NCBI RefSeq assembly: GCF_003597395.2
Contig: NC_133774.1
Coordinates: forward strand, 46,726,642-46,790,641
Source: Chelonoidis abingdonii
Lineage: Eukaryota; Chordata; Testudines; Testudinidae
Length of the DNA stretch: 64,000 bases
Direction: 5' to 3'
Shown here in pieces: positions 47,444 to 58,749 of this stretch. The position numbers and the translations under genes are program-made. The notes beneath the pieces are model-generated. The model searched no databases and was not told the origin of the DNA. It saw only the letters and a program-made list of their open reading frames with translations. How positions within the stretch are numbered: the stretch's first letter is position 1; each line of letters opens with the position of its first letter.

Positions 47444-47763
47444 GTGTGTGATGTAAAAGCAGTGGGCAGTCCTTGGGCCCTCCCCCACACTATTGTAACG
47501 TCATGTGCCAGTATGAATATTAACGCAGAAACACATACTTCAGTACTCAGCAACCAAAGGAGAAGCTAAACACTGAGAACAAATGACTGGACTGCTTGCA
47601 AAACTTTGGGCAGCTAACTTCTTCTCCTTCCCTGCTATTGTGAAACAGCTGGAAGAGCAGATCTGAAGCAGCATTTTTTGTGGATATTTTTTCTTTAATT
47701 ATTCCCCTTTGTTTTGGGTTTCAGACTCTCAAACTGCACTGACCGTAAGCACTGGACAGCAAT
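47444..47763 (+). other. LHFPL2: Candidate LHFPL2 5' UTR part of the exon, with two possible acceptors
   Basis: Two strong 3' splice sites precede the start codon. The first is a long pyrimidine run ending in CTCCTCTAG at 47435-47443, which would start the exon at 47444 and give a 320-base leader. The second is a T-rich run ending GGGTTTCAG at 47716-47724, which would start it at 47725 and give a 39-base leader. The longer leader contains several upstream stops and no long ORF. Transcripts could use either; sequence alone does not decide. Confidence 0.6.
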
Positions 47764-48193
47764 ATGTGTCATGTCATTGTAACTTGTCGCTCAATGCTGT
47801 GGACGCTCCTGAGTATTGTCGTGGCTTTTGCAGAGCTCATAGCTTTCATGAGTGCAGATTGGCTAATTGGCAAAGCCAAACCTGTGAGCTCCGAAGATAT
47901 AGACAACAGGACAGGAGGCTCACAGGAGCCTTACCATCCAACTTTGGGCATCTATGGGCGTTGCACCAGAATCTCTCACATGCAGGTTTCCAGACGAGAC
48001 ACACTTTGTGGGCCCTATGCAGAGAACTTTAACGAGATTGCCAGTGGGTTCTGGCAGGCTACTGCTATTTTTCTAGCTGTGGGGATCATGATTCTCTGTG
48101 CTGTGGCATTTGTGTCTGTCTTTACTATGTGTGTGCAGAGTGTAATGAAGAAAAGTATTTTTAATGTCTGTGGGCTGCTACAAGGGATTGCAG
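47764..48193 (+). CDS. LHFPL2: LHFPL2 first coding exon (partial gene)
   Basis: This exon encodes the N-terminal 143 residues of LHFPL tetraspan subfamily member 2, a four-pass membrane protein of the LHFP family. The protein begins [16 protein letters not shown], which I recognise as the conserved LHFPL2 N-terminus. A first membrane segment spans about residues 11-31. It is followed by an extracellular loop with conserved PYHPTLGIY and [10 protein letters not shown] stretches and an N-glycosylation sequon at N48 (NRT), then a second membrane segment at about 97-122. The exon stops in GLLQGIA, just as the third membrane segment begins. The start is well defined: an in-frame TAA lies at 47746-47748 and there is an A at position -3. 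The exon ends at CAG followed by GTAAGT (donor from 48194), in phase 1. The full family protein is about 220-230 residues, so the remaining exons lie beyond the window. The loop around residues 38-52 is the least family-like part. The gene symbol is certain at family level and strong at paralogue level. Confidence 0.96.
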
Positions 48194-48199
48194 GTAAGT
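48194..48199 (+). promoter_or_regulatory. LHFPL2: 5' splice donor of the LHFPL2 coding exon
   Basis: GTAAGT directly follows the exon end CAG, a full consensus donor. It interrupts the glycine codon after GIA (phase 1), which matches where the family protein continues. ORF reading past this point (to a stop near 48274) gives unrelated residues, which confirms that the exon ends here. Confidence 0.93.
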
Positions 48200-50590
48200 G
48201 TGGTGTGACAGCAACTGAAAACTTCCCCAACTATTTTATACATATCTCTTCCATATGGCAGTGTTTAGGAATTTAAGTCTTGTTTGACTAGCTAATCATC
48301 ATGTAATAATACAATACACGGGCAGGAGGATTAAGGATTGCGCTGTGCCAAGGTGAACAGACCAAAGTTTCCTGTGTTGCTGTTCAAGTTTTTCTTCTGT
48401 CTGAAAAGTGTGTTTCAGTAACAAGGACTTCTCTCCTTAGCTTTGCTCTGTGCTGTTAGCAAATGCTGGCACCAACAATAGTGTGTCTGCCTCTCACTCC
48501 TTTAATGATTTTTCCATTAGTTCTGAAGGCAGTTCTCTGTGTCTGTCTGTCTCTCACTTCGGGGTCGTGGTGAGAGTAAATCCCAGTGATAGGGCTATAT
48601 TTGCATGCACGGACTTATCCAAGAACACAGTTTGACCCAAGATGCTTTCTAGAAATAAGACCCTTCCTCACTCATCAGGGACTTCAGCTGCTTTTGAAGA
48701 GGTGATTGTACCTTTTCACTGCCTAAGTGATGGTCATTTGAACTGAACAAATGAATTGGCTTCTGGTGACTTGTCATTTCTAAGTTTCCTGAGAAATTCG
48801 GTCAGATATTATTTAGTTTTATTGCATATTTCCTGGAGCTTAACAAAAATTCTGTGCAGTGAGATCAAAAAATGAATGTTAAATTCCTCCCTTTTCAGTG
48901 GATGTTAGCTAGTAGTTCTGGGAGCTTTCATTAATAAGCAGTGTAAAAAACCACTTTTTTTGTATTATACTCTCTGCTCTGATCATTTCAGAACAGAGGC
49001 TATCTTCAGATATAACCGTAAAGACCTTCATGGATCTATTTGGGAGTCACCAGGGTGGCAGCAGGAAATAGGATATGTAGAGAGGTCTTTTCTTCACCCT
49101 CAGGGCTGTGCTCTCAACCAGATATGTTCAAACCATAGAAAAGGGTTTTGTTCAAAAGAAGGTTGGCATTTCAAATTGATTCTGATTTTAGGCGTGTTGG
49201 CTGCACGGGTGAGAGGAGATGCAAGAGTGCAAGTTTAATTCTTTCTGAAGCTAATTATATTTTGTGCTCAGTTGTGGGCTAGTTTATGCTTAGTATAGCA
49301 GGGTACATGGGAGTGTTGGGAGTGTGTAAAGAGCCGCCTTCTGGCTGCATGCAAATGAGCTCTGGGACTCTGTAAACCTAGCTAGGACTCATGACTTACT
49401 AAAATGGGATGAGGAGAAGGTCAGGCCTGGCAGCAGCCAGCAGAGCTATCTGAGTACAAGTGCAGTGTGCATTACACCTTGAAATGGGGTGATGTAGTAG
49501 CTTCCCCTGCACTCCCTGGAGATCCCGAATAAAGGCATCATGCTTGCCACCCCCAGTGTAAGGCTGTGCCTTCAAGGCACAATAGAGCCCTACATTGGCT
49601 CTCAGTTTACCTGTGTAGATGGTGGCATGCAAGTAGCAAAGGGATTTTTTTACAATAAAATGGCACCTTTTTGGTCTGACCCCTCCGTTTTGGAAATTCA
49701 CCATCACAAATGCAAAAAATACACAGGTCTGAATGTCAGAGCTGTAGCATCTCGTTGTACGTTTTAGCTTTTCGCTTTTTTAAATTGCCATTTATTTCAG
49801 AAATTAGCAGGTCAGCTGTCATTTTGCTGGGCTGATATTCTCTTCATTTTAAAATGAGGTGAATATTTATAAAGATTCTAATTTCAAAATTAGTAGGAGG
49901 CAGATTCCTGAATCTTGAAAGACTGTTCTGGACTGGAGACCAATTCTACTTGCCTCTGAATAGGGAATATGAGAAAAAGAATTGTATGTTTTATAATTGA
50001 ACCAGCTGTGCCTTTAGGAAGAATTATGGTCTCAAGAATTGAGCTATCTGATGGGTAAAGCACTTCTCATGTGTTAGGGAAGATGTCAGTCCCTCTTTTT
50101 GAGAAGTGCTATGAATGGAAGCACTTCCTAATAATGTAGATAAATCCACATAGCATGAACCAGGGTAATTGAAAGGTCACATTATTTAAACTGTTGCTAT
50201 GGTAAAGGCCCATATAATTATTTGCAGCCAGCCATCTTGTGACTAGTGATTTGTTCTCTCAAGATTAATTTTACTGAATGCATTGCTGCTTTGTGCTGAT
50301 AGTATTGCTGTACCTGAATGGCTGAAAATGTTTTGCTGATGACTTGTCACAGCTGTGAGGTTTAATTTTCTCAATTCCTAATTTTGGAAAACATTTAACC
50401 AAATGGTTCAAGAAGGACAGCTGTCAGCATGGTTGAACTTTAAGTAACAGAATTATAACAATATTCCCACATCTAGAGTAATGCTGCAGCTATCAAAGCA
50501 TGCATGGTCCTGACTCCTTGTCTTAAGTTTTCTGATCTTTCAAATGTGATTCTGTAAATAAGCAAGGGGAATAACATTCATGAAGTAGCT
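48200..50590. other. LHFPL2 intron, no element identified
   Basis: Mixed AT-rich sequence after the donor. The 102-aa minus-strand ORF at 49399-49707 and others have no family signature. Confidence 0.5.
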
Positions 50591-50600
50591 TTGCTTTTTT

Positions 50601-50654
50601 TTCTCTCTCTCTCTGTCTCTGTGAGTTTGAGAGAAAGAGAGAGAGAGAGAGAGA
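50601..50654 (+). repeat. Inverted microsatellite: (CT)n followed by (GA)n
   Basis: CT repeats at 50601-50620 and GA repeats at about 50629-50654 are complementary and separated by about 8 bases, so they could fold into a hairpin. Confidence 0.88.
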
Positions 50655-50659
50655 CAAAT

Positions 50660-51530
50660 TTGCAGTTATGTAGTACATCTTTTCTTCAAAGATGTGATGC
50701 TCTTACTTCAGGCTCCAACCACAGCACAAGCATTTACAGGAACTAAGGATCTAGCAGACGTAATCACATTTAAAATCTCTATATCTTTGCTACAAGGACT
50801 TAATATAATTAAAACATTCTGCAAGTTAATCTGTTCCTGGAATTCATCATGAAGAAAAACAATAATGGACACCGGATGTATCATTTCTGTCTAGCAGCCT
50901 AGGTTGTGACCTGGGAGTTGTCTGAGGTGAAACTGTAGATTACAAAAATGCATCTCTTCTGTTATGGCATTGGTTCAACTTCTGCCCTTGGACACATGTC
51001 TGGAGCTCCTGTTTAGGTCAGTGGGAGCCACACACATATCTAGTTGACAGAGAGTTTTTGTTTGTTTGTAGACAATCAGAAGTATAAAGCTTAATAGAAA
51101 AAATCTGCTTCTTTAAAAAGGCCCTTCCAAAATCGTGGAATTCCTTTGTAGTGGAATAAGTCTTTCAGCACTCACTTTTAAGACTAATTCCTTTTATTGT
51201 GGAAGTTCAGGAATATTAACTGGCAGTCTTAATTCTGTAAACATATCATGCCATGAAGAAACGAATCTGTCATCTGCTCCAAAGAGTGGAACCATATCAT
51301 TAGATAAATAATTACCGCCTAGCATCTAGGAGACTGGACAAGCATTCATTTGAATGTCTTTGTGAAGCATGCAATCTGTTTTTAAGGCAACTGAATCACT
51401 TGGAATGCTAGGGGTAAATGATGCACTGTTCTAAAATACATATATTAATTGATTAGCAAATAAATCCAGGTAGATTGTCATAGTAACTATCAAGCTGTAG
51501 GTAGTTAATTATCAACAGTCCATGAGTCAT
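50660..51530. other. LHFPL2 intron, no recognisable element
   Basis: AT-rich sequence without ORFs or termini. Confidence 0.5.
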
Positions 51531-51535
51531 ATGAT

Positions 51536-51665
51536 CATCGTTTATTTATTTGCATTACAGTAGTGCTTAGAGGCCCCAATCAGGACTTGGGACCCCAGTG
51601 TGTTATACAGTGTATACACCCTTAAAGAAAATCTAATCCCTGCTGAAAAAGTTTAAAATCTAAGT
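51536..51665 (+). repeat. Ancient sauropsid interspersed repeat, copy 1
   Basis: TGCATTACAGTAGTGCTTAG then AGGCCCCAATCAGGACTTGG is a common reptile/bird interspersed repeat. A related copy is at about 52490-52620. Confidence 0.6.
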
Positions 51666-52309
51666 AGATTATATTAATAAATCACCTTCCGATCATGACA
51701 TTCATGTTTACTCCTTATTCCTGTGTCCTGATTGACACTATAAATTGTTTAAAAAAGCAGAGTTTCCTACAGTAACATCAGACTTCAATCTCTGGTATAA
51801 TTTAGTTTCATTATGAGATTGGTCATTATAAACTTTTTTTTAAAATCAACCTTATAGGTATTTAAAAAAAAAAAGTGAACCTTAGGCTCTAAATAGATAG
51901 TAAATAGGAAGCACTGAGTCTGAATGCTAGGCAGATACTGTCCTTCATTTATATGAATTATGGCTGAACAGGCATCTGCTCTAGTGATTTCAGACTGGTT
52001 TATGAATGTGTGGGCTGGGGCTTAGAGACCTTCAGTGACACCCTATCCACATATTAGAACAATGGGACCAGATTAGCAGCATGAATAACTTGACATTATC
52101 TGAACTCTGAGACTTCAACAGGCCAGTCTGTTTCCGTTTGGGGAACAGCACAAGGTCACTCTGACAGAGCTTTACAAATAAATAAAATGATGTTTCTTAA
52201 TATATTGGAAAGGCAGTTTAATTTGTTACTTCCATTTGAAGTATAACTGCCTTTCTTTGCTGAAACAAGAATATATTACCAGCCGGCCTATTAAATGGAT
52301 TATGTAGCC

Positions 52310-53157
52310 CAGAGGTCCTAAAACCTTTTCATAGTGTGGACTGTTTTTTCTTTTTTTTAGGGAGCCATGTAGGGGACTACCTTTCCTTGTCCTCCTCCCT
52401 GCTGCCAAACTGGGACACTCATTCTTCAAAATCTGTTCTCCACACCATTACATTCAAAGCCAATTCCACCCCATATTATTGTTTAACATTTACATTGCAT
52501 TAGCAGCTAAAGCCCACAATCAGGTGGGGACTCCCATTGTGTTTGGCATTGTACAAACATATAATAAATGATAGCGCCTACCTCAAAAAGCTTAGCATCT
52601 AGAAGACAAGACATAATAGGTGCTGAACTAAACAAGCAGGCCCGGGTGGCAAGGGGCAGATGGGGTAACATAAATATAAGAGGATGTGCAAATTCTCAGC
52701 TTGTCAATAGTAGTGATCACAGTTCTCCACTTACCAAGCCGTTATCAGGTTTGCAGTTTACCATCAGTTCCTTGCCTGCCTCACAAGTTCCCTTACCCCA
52801 GGACAAATAAAAAAAAATTTCCACTCCCAGAGGATGAATTTCCACTCCACAATGAACATCAGTTTCCCCCAGTGATATTCAGTGCACACTTGGAATCAAA
52901 TCCATTCCCCCACAGCTGAATCTCAGTCTGCTTCAAACAGTTGTCAGTCAAGTGACCTCACCTCCTTCCACCTGAAGCCCTTTCTAGGAACCCACTGCGC
53001 CATCACAAGTCCCCTCCATCCTCCTTGTCCCCTTCAGTGTTCCCTCCCTGTAATCCTATCCTCTTCTCCAGCAATCATGTTTCTTCATGGTGCTTCTCCT
53101 ATTCCCTCCACAGACCACAATTTAAGGGCTCTCCAGATCACAGTTTGGGAACTTTTG
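52310..53157. mobile_element. Probable hAT element with an older-type repeat inside
   Basis: Left end CAGAGGTCCTAAAACCTTTT; right end ATCACAGTTTGGGAACTTTTG. These resemble hAT termini but the 8-bp flanks (ATGTAGCC and GTCTAATC) do not match. The interspersed repeat at about 52490-52620 (CCACAATCAGGTGGGGACTC) sits inside. C-rich sequence fills 52720-53100. Confidence 0.5.
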
Positions 53158-53550
53158 GTCTAATCTTTTGTTAATAACAGTGATTTAGGGTGAATTTGTG
53201 CCTCTCTGGATTTCTCTTAAGAAGAAAAACTATTTTTTCAATTGTTTGTATTTGCTGCATCCTGGTACAATAATCCCATCTCTGATTATTTTAGTAGCAG
53301 CTCTCTATCATCCATTTTAATATGTCATGACAGCACAGTTGGGTGCCCTCCACTTACAAGCTTTGCAATATCAGTTCCAGTTTCCTTAGCAAGCATCTGT
53401 CCAGGCTCCATTTTTTCCAAAGCCTGGCTGTTTTTAGCTGATGTAGTCAGGATGTAAACTAGTTGTTCATTGTAGCTATACAAATTATCTCTAAAAAATT
53501 GCTGCTGTGGATTTCAAGAATGCAGGTGTACATCTGCCAAGTCCAACATG

Positions 53551-53603
53551 TTTTAAACTATAGAACAAGAAAATCAGCTTTTAAACTATAGAACAAGAAA
53601 ATC
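53551..53603 (+). repeat. Exact 25-bp tandem duplication
   Basis: TTTTAAACTATAGAACAAGA and the following AAATC occurs at 53551-53575 and again at 53579-53603, separated by AGC. An exact match suggests recent origin. Confidence 0.92.
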
Positions 53604-53609
53604 CAGTAA

Positions 53610-54060
53610 CCTAGTGACAGGCAATTAAGAACAATCAAATAAGATCATCCCTTCAAAAACTCTCTAACCCACATTTGAATTCAGCTGTGCATAACAGCAT
53701 AATCACTGCTGCCGAAAAGGATAGTGCTAGAATAACGCTTAGTGTAGGTGATGTAATATGTTGTTTTTTGTTGAAAGCTTATAGACATAATTTATTTTTG
53801 TTTTGTGTATCTCCTATAGAGAAAGAGACAATCTTTTAGCATCTCTCCGTGTTGCCTCAGGAAAGTTTCAGACTTAAATATGTTCCCTCTTTCAATATAT
53901 TTAATATAATATAAATATTGAAGTTAATTTAAATTCTTGTTAAACTGGCTTATTAAATAAAATATAGTAAGCATTTCAAAAAAAACTTAAGTACTAAATG
54001 TGCTTGAATTTTAGTGCCAGGCACACTAAATTAATATTGTGTGTCTGTATGTGTGTCTGA
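53610..54060. other. LHFPL2 intron, no recognisable element
   Basis: AT-rich sequence without ORFs or termini, with a TGTG-rich tract near 54040-54058. Confidence 0.5.
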
Positions 54061-54068
54061 CACATACA

Positions 54069-54406
54069 CAGTTCAGTGTGGATTTGAGGTTGTTAGGGGA
54101 GTGCAACAAGGGTCACTGTTACATTCTCATGACAGATCAGTGATTTGGAGGAATAAATGTGCAGCCAATTGCTGAAATGTGCCGATGACAGAAAACAAGT
54201 TGGGAAGGAGAAAGGAAGGTGCAGTCAGAATAAAGAGAGGAGATCAAAGTTCAGAATTAAACAGATTAGAAGTCTACTGAGATAAGATGTTAACGCAATT
54301 TATTATAGTGAAACATAAAATAATCTGACCATGAACAATCAATATTTCATATGAATGCATAAAAAGCTGTAACACTCCCCTAACCATCTCAGTCCACACT
54401 GAACAG
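54069..54406 (+). mobile_element. CR1 fragment flanked by an inverted duplication
   Basis: The + frame near 54085-54200 reads VVRGVQQGS, then (with shifts) INVQPIAEMC and DD-type sequence like CR1 'FADDTKLG'. The region 54069-54103 reappears in inverted orientation at 54373-54406 with small changes, making about 34-bp arms around 270 bases. Confidence 0.65.
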
Positions 54407-54409
54407 TTT

Positions 54410-55890
54410 ATGGGCACCAAAGTATCCTCTTTTATCTTTGATATCCAAGCTATTTTTATTGTTTATATAGTGCCATAAATGTGTATGATGCCTTATGGAT
54501 AATTAACTTGTGCAGAGTTTCCTGTAACAAAGAGCTTAATTAGTTTTCCATTTACATGGACAACTTGAAATTTTATAGCCACCTAAATGTAGCTACTCTT
54601 CAAAAATTTTTCCCACTCTGTTATTTTTCGAGGCGTAGCCTGTCATTTTCTAGCACTCTTTAATGTGGCAAACCCACCCACGACTTGCATGAGCAACTAA
54701 AACCCCACAGTCCTGGAGGAGTTTGTGTTAGCATGTTTGGGTGACCTACTTGAAGTGGGACTTAAGCCTACAGCTTCTGCCTTCATTCCCATTTGGGAGA
54801 TTGTTCCCAGAGGAAGAGGAATGCAAGCTGAACTTCATGCATTTGTGTGTGTGAGATGTGAACTATTTGTGGCTGGGAGCTAAGGATGGATCTGGAATTG
54901 CATGTGGTGAGTGGTGGAATCCAGATGTAGTCAGGACTGGATGTGTGCAGGAGAGTAGTAGAAATGGCTCGTTCTCTGGGAATTGTAGTGTGGCAGGGAG
55001 GTGTGATTGAGAGCTGCTGGGATACAGGGTGGGAATTGGGAATTGCTGAGACAGCTGAGAAGGAAGCAGGGGGTCAGTCAGAACTTGCTGCTGAGACAGG
55101 AGGATAAACAGAGGGGATGGAAATGTACTGGAGTTTCCTCTGGGGTTGGGAGGTAAACTGGAGGAAATAGGGTCTTGTAATGGAGTGGGGCTATTAGAAC
55201 TTACTGTGGAACTGTGGAATGCATGATGGGAGCTGCTAGAGAGAATCTAAGGGAAGGAGGATTTTGGAATTACAGCGCTGGGTTGTTTAGAGTGATCAGA
55301 AGTTGTAAGTGGAGGTGAAGAATAGGGAGGCAGACTCTGCTGGGGGAAATAGGGACATGCTAGGGAGCAGGGAGGTAAGATATGGCATGGATTTGCCTGG
55401 AGTCTTGCTGCTTGTGGACTAATGGAAGCAGATGCTAGACAAGTGGGGTAGAGAAAAAGATGCAGTGTGTTGAAACAGAAGCAGCAGTTCAGTTAAGTGG
55501 ATGCACTAAGGTAACCAGACCCAGTAAACCTATTTGTTTTTACAGAAGTGTGGAAACGCATCCCAAACTTTTATTATTTTATTTTGAAAACAAGTGTTTC
55601 CTTCTAATATTCAACCTACAGTGTTTTGTCTAATGCCAGTGTTCTAAATTCTTCAAAAAACAAACAAACAAAATGTGTGTGTGGTGGGGAGGTGATATAG
55701 TGGAATTCCTGACAGAGCGTTAACTTCTGTAGCATTCTGAATAGTGTGGTATAAGGCCTCCTCTAACTTACATGGCCCAATGCCAATGTGACAGCTAATA
55801 CATACTTGGCTGCTGAAAGTTCAAACTCAGGGACCACTGTGTGGAGGAAGAGAGGAGGAATATGCCAAAGAAGGAAAGCTGTGCTAACAC
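54410..55890. other. Intron with a G/A-rich degenerate repeat block
   Basis: About 54850-55490 is rich in GGGAATTG, CTGCTGGGA, CAGGGAGGT and similar words without a clear unit. It may be a decayed minisatellite. No gene. Confidence 0.4.
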
Positions 55891-55893
55891 TAA

Positions 55894-57847
55894 GGTCACG
55901 TCTACACTACGGGATAATATCGAATTAGCTAAAATCAGTTTTATAAAACTGATATTATAAATTTGATTTCATGCGGCCACACTAGGCACAGTAATTTGGC
56001 GTTGTGCGTCCATGGTCCGAGGCTAACTTGATCTGAACGTGCATTGTGGACTCTTCTGTATAGCTATCCCATAGTTCCGCGAGATCTCCCACCCCTGAAT
56101 TCTGGGTTGAATCATTATTGTCAGGGTGGTACTGGGTTAATGTCATCAGTCATTCCTTCCTCTGGAAAACATCAGCTGACAATCCTTTCGCGCCGTTTTT
56201 CCCTGGATTGCCCTTGCAGACGCCATACATGGCAACCTGGAGCCGTTCAGCTTTTTTTTTTTTCCGGCCATGTATGTGTACTGGATGCCACGGAGAGAGA
56301 GCACGATACTCCAGCGCTAACCAAGAAGCATTCATTGTCTTTGCATGAAGCAGAGATGGTTCAGCGGTTCGTTCGTACCGTCTACTCCAGAGGAAACTGG
56401 GCAATGAGATGATGGTATCTTCTCCCCTTCTGTACGTCCGCTGATCATGTTGCCCCTGGCTGAAGATCGGCTGGGGCGCAACGCAAAAAGCAAATTGGGA
56501 GTTGTCACTTGGGACTAGTCAATCCCTCCCTTATGGCTTTCAAAAATAGAGTCCAGTCCTGCCTAGAATAAGGGCAAGTGTATTAGAGGACCAGTGTATC
56601 AGAACAGCTGCTCTCCTGTCAGTATTCACAGGGGTGCCCTGCAACAACCCCACCGTTGTCCTCCTCCCCCAACCTTCCTGGCTACGTGGCAGTGTCCGCC
56701 CCCCTCCCATTTTGTTCATGAAGTTATAAAGAATGCAGGAATAAGAAACAGGACTTGTTAGTGATATATGAGGGGAGGCAGCCTCCCGGGCTATGACAGT
56801 CCAGGATACAGAATCGTTTCTTACACAGGAAGGGAGGGGCTGATGAAGCTCAGCCCCCAGTTGTATGATGAACGATGGTACCAGCCGTTTCATGTACCAT
56901 CACTGGGAGTAACGGGGAGTCATCCATTTTTACCCAGGCCCCCGCCAGCCTACCTAGGGTCAGCCAGGAGCACTCACGGGGTGATAGCGATGACGGAGTC
57001 ATCAGTTATTGTACGTCTACCACCGGGGAGGAAGAGAGCGGATACTGCTCTTCACTGCTGCAGCAATCGCGTATCTACCAGCAAGCATTCAGTAGACCAT
57101 AGGGTGACATTGAATGAACGTCACAGAAATGATTTCTTTCCCTTTTCTTTCAACGTGGTGGGGTGGGGAGAAAACTGAGGGTCTATTCCTGAACACGCAG
57201 TACACTTGTGTTATAGAACCTACAGACTTGGGAGCTCAGTCCAAGAATGCAAATACTTCAGGAGAACTGCGATGACTGTGATAGCTGGATCTCAGTACCC
57301 CTCCATCCATGCGCGTCATTTAGAGTCTCTGGCTTCCGTTACGTGTATTACCAGCGCGTGATCCTGGAGATTTTTTTCAAACGCCTTTGCATTTTGTTCT
57401 GTAACGGAGTCTCTATACAACAGATTTGTCTCCCCATACACGATCAATCTAGTATTTCCCGTATCGGTCCATGCTGGAGCTCTTTTTGGATTTGAGACTG
57501 CATCGCACCCGTGCTGATCAAGCTCCACGCTGGGCAAACAGGATATGTTAATTCAAAAGTCGCAGGCTTTCCTGTTTACCTGCCTGCTGCATCGAGGTTC
57601 AGATTGCTTCCAGAACGGTCAGTGGTGCACTGTGGGATACCGCCCGCGAGGCCAATAACGTCGGATTTCCTCCACACAACCGTAATCCGATATGTGAATA
57701 TCGATTTAGCGCTACTTCCTTCGCGGGTGAAGTACAAATCGATTTAAAGACCCTTTATGAGATAAAGGTGTTTAGTCTGGACGGATACAGTGTTAAATCG
57801 ATTTAACGCTCTTTAAATCGATTTAAACGCGTAGTGTAGACCAGGCC
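55894..57847. mobile_element. Long non-autonomous Harbinger element, 1.95 kb
   Basis: The ends GGTCACGTCTACACTACG and CGTAGTGTAGACCAGGCC are inverted repeats, with TAA on both sides (55891-55893 and 57848-57850), as in PIF/Harbinger insertion. Subterminal arms carry TTTAAATCGATTTAA-type palindromes at the right and AAAACTGATATTATAAATTT at the left. The interior (about 56100-57650) is CpG-containing, moderately complex and has only short ORFs. None of them resembles a transposase, so the element must be mobilised in trans. I recognise the sequence type as frequent in turtles. Confidence 0.88.
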
Positions 57848-58451
57848 TAAGTATATAACATGCTAAACAGCCAGTGAAGTAAAGGTACAGTGTGACTGAC
57901 TTTAAAAGAAACATTGTATAAATATATCCCTATAAGAAACAGTTGTGCAGAGTTTGTTTGGAGCATGTTGTACATGGTCTTGTGTGATTTAATGAAGATT
58001 TTCTCATATTTGGGATGTGTGTGTGTTGCTTGTGCCTTTATTATTTTTATAACAATTCCAATTTTTACAAAAGTCAAATTTTTGGTCATTGTGCCTCTTT
58101 CCATTTCAGTGATAAATGATGACACATTGAAATAACAGGGAGGCTAATGTGTTTAGGTATCCAAAACAAAATATGAGTTTGGGCAAATGGCACGTGTGGT
58201 GTAGAGGGGAGGCAGGCGTTGACAACTGAATTTGCGGGGCAGGAGGAGAGAGAAAGAAAAGGGTGCCTAAAACTCCCCTCGCTTCCTTTTTAAGAATAAA
58301 ACTAGGACATGGTTCAGTACAGGACTGAGTGAGAGAAAAAAAATTACATACCATTCTGCATCCTTCTGGCTTTTTCTCTGTCGCAGCCTTTTTATAGTAT
58401 TTTTACTCTCTATCTGCAGACCCATCATCTTTATTTGTGATTGTGTATTAT

Positions 58452-58745
58452 AAATATAATATGTAACCCCCCTCCCCTGCTCGAAGTACTGCCTCTTTTT
58501 TCTTGCTCGTCTCTTCCTCTATCACTCCTCTCTGCTCCTTTTCTAATTTCTTCTCTTTCTTACGACTCTCATCCTCTCCTCTTCTCTTTTCTCCCTGGCT
58601 CTCCCCATCTGCCTCTCCACCACTTTCTCTGCCCCACATTGACTCCCCACTCCATATGCTGTAGCAGTTCTTTCTGAGTCTACTTCCTTTCTCCCACCCT
58701 TTCCTCACCCTCCTAGTCAAGAACAAAAGGCTCTTTAGTCCATCT
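58452..58745 (+). repeat. Pyrimidine-rich tract
   Basis: About 290 bases are dominated by CT, TCTCC and CCTCT words on the + strand. The 124-aa minus-strand ORF is an E/K/R-rich artefact of this composition. Confidence 0.8.
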
Positions 58746-58749
58746 GTAC

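Noticed and set aside
47709..48032. 107-aa ORF in another frame over the LHFPL2 exon
   Set aside because: Shadow of the LHFPL2 reading frame.
56768..57178. 136-aa ORF within the Harbinger element, considered as an accessory protein
   Set aside because: Overlapping frames are equally open, there is no recognisable domain, and the CpG-rich composition explains its length. Only a family-wide frame-conservation test could rescue it.
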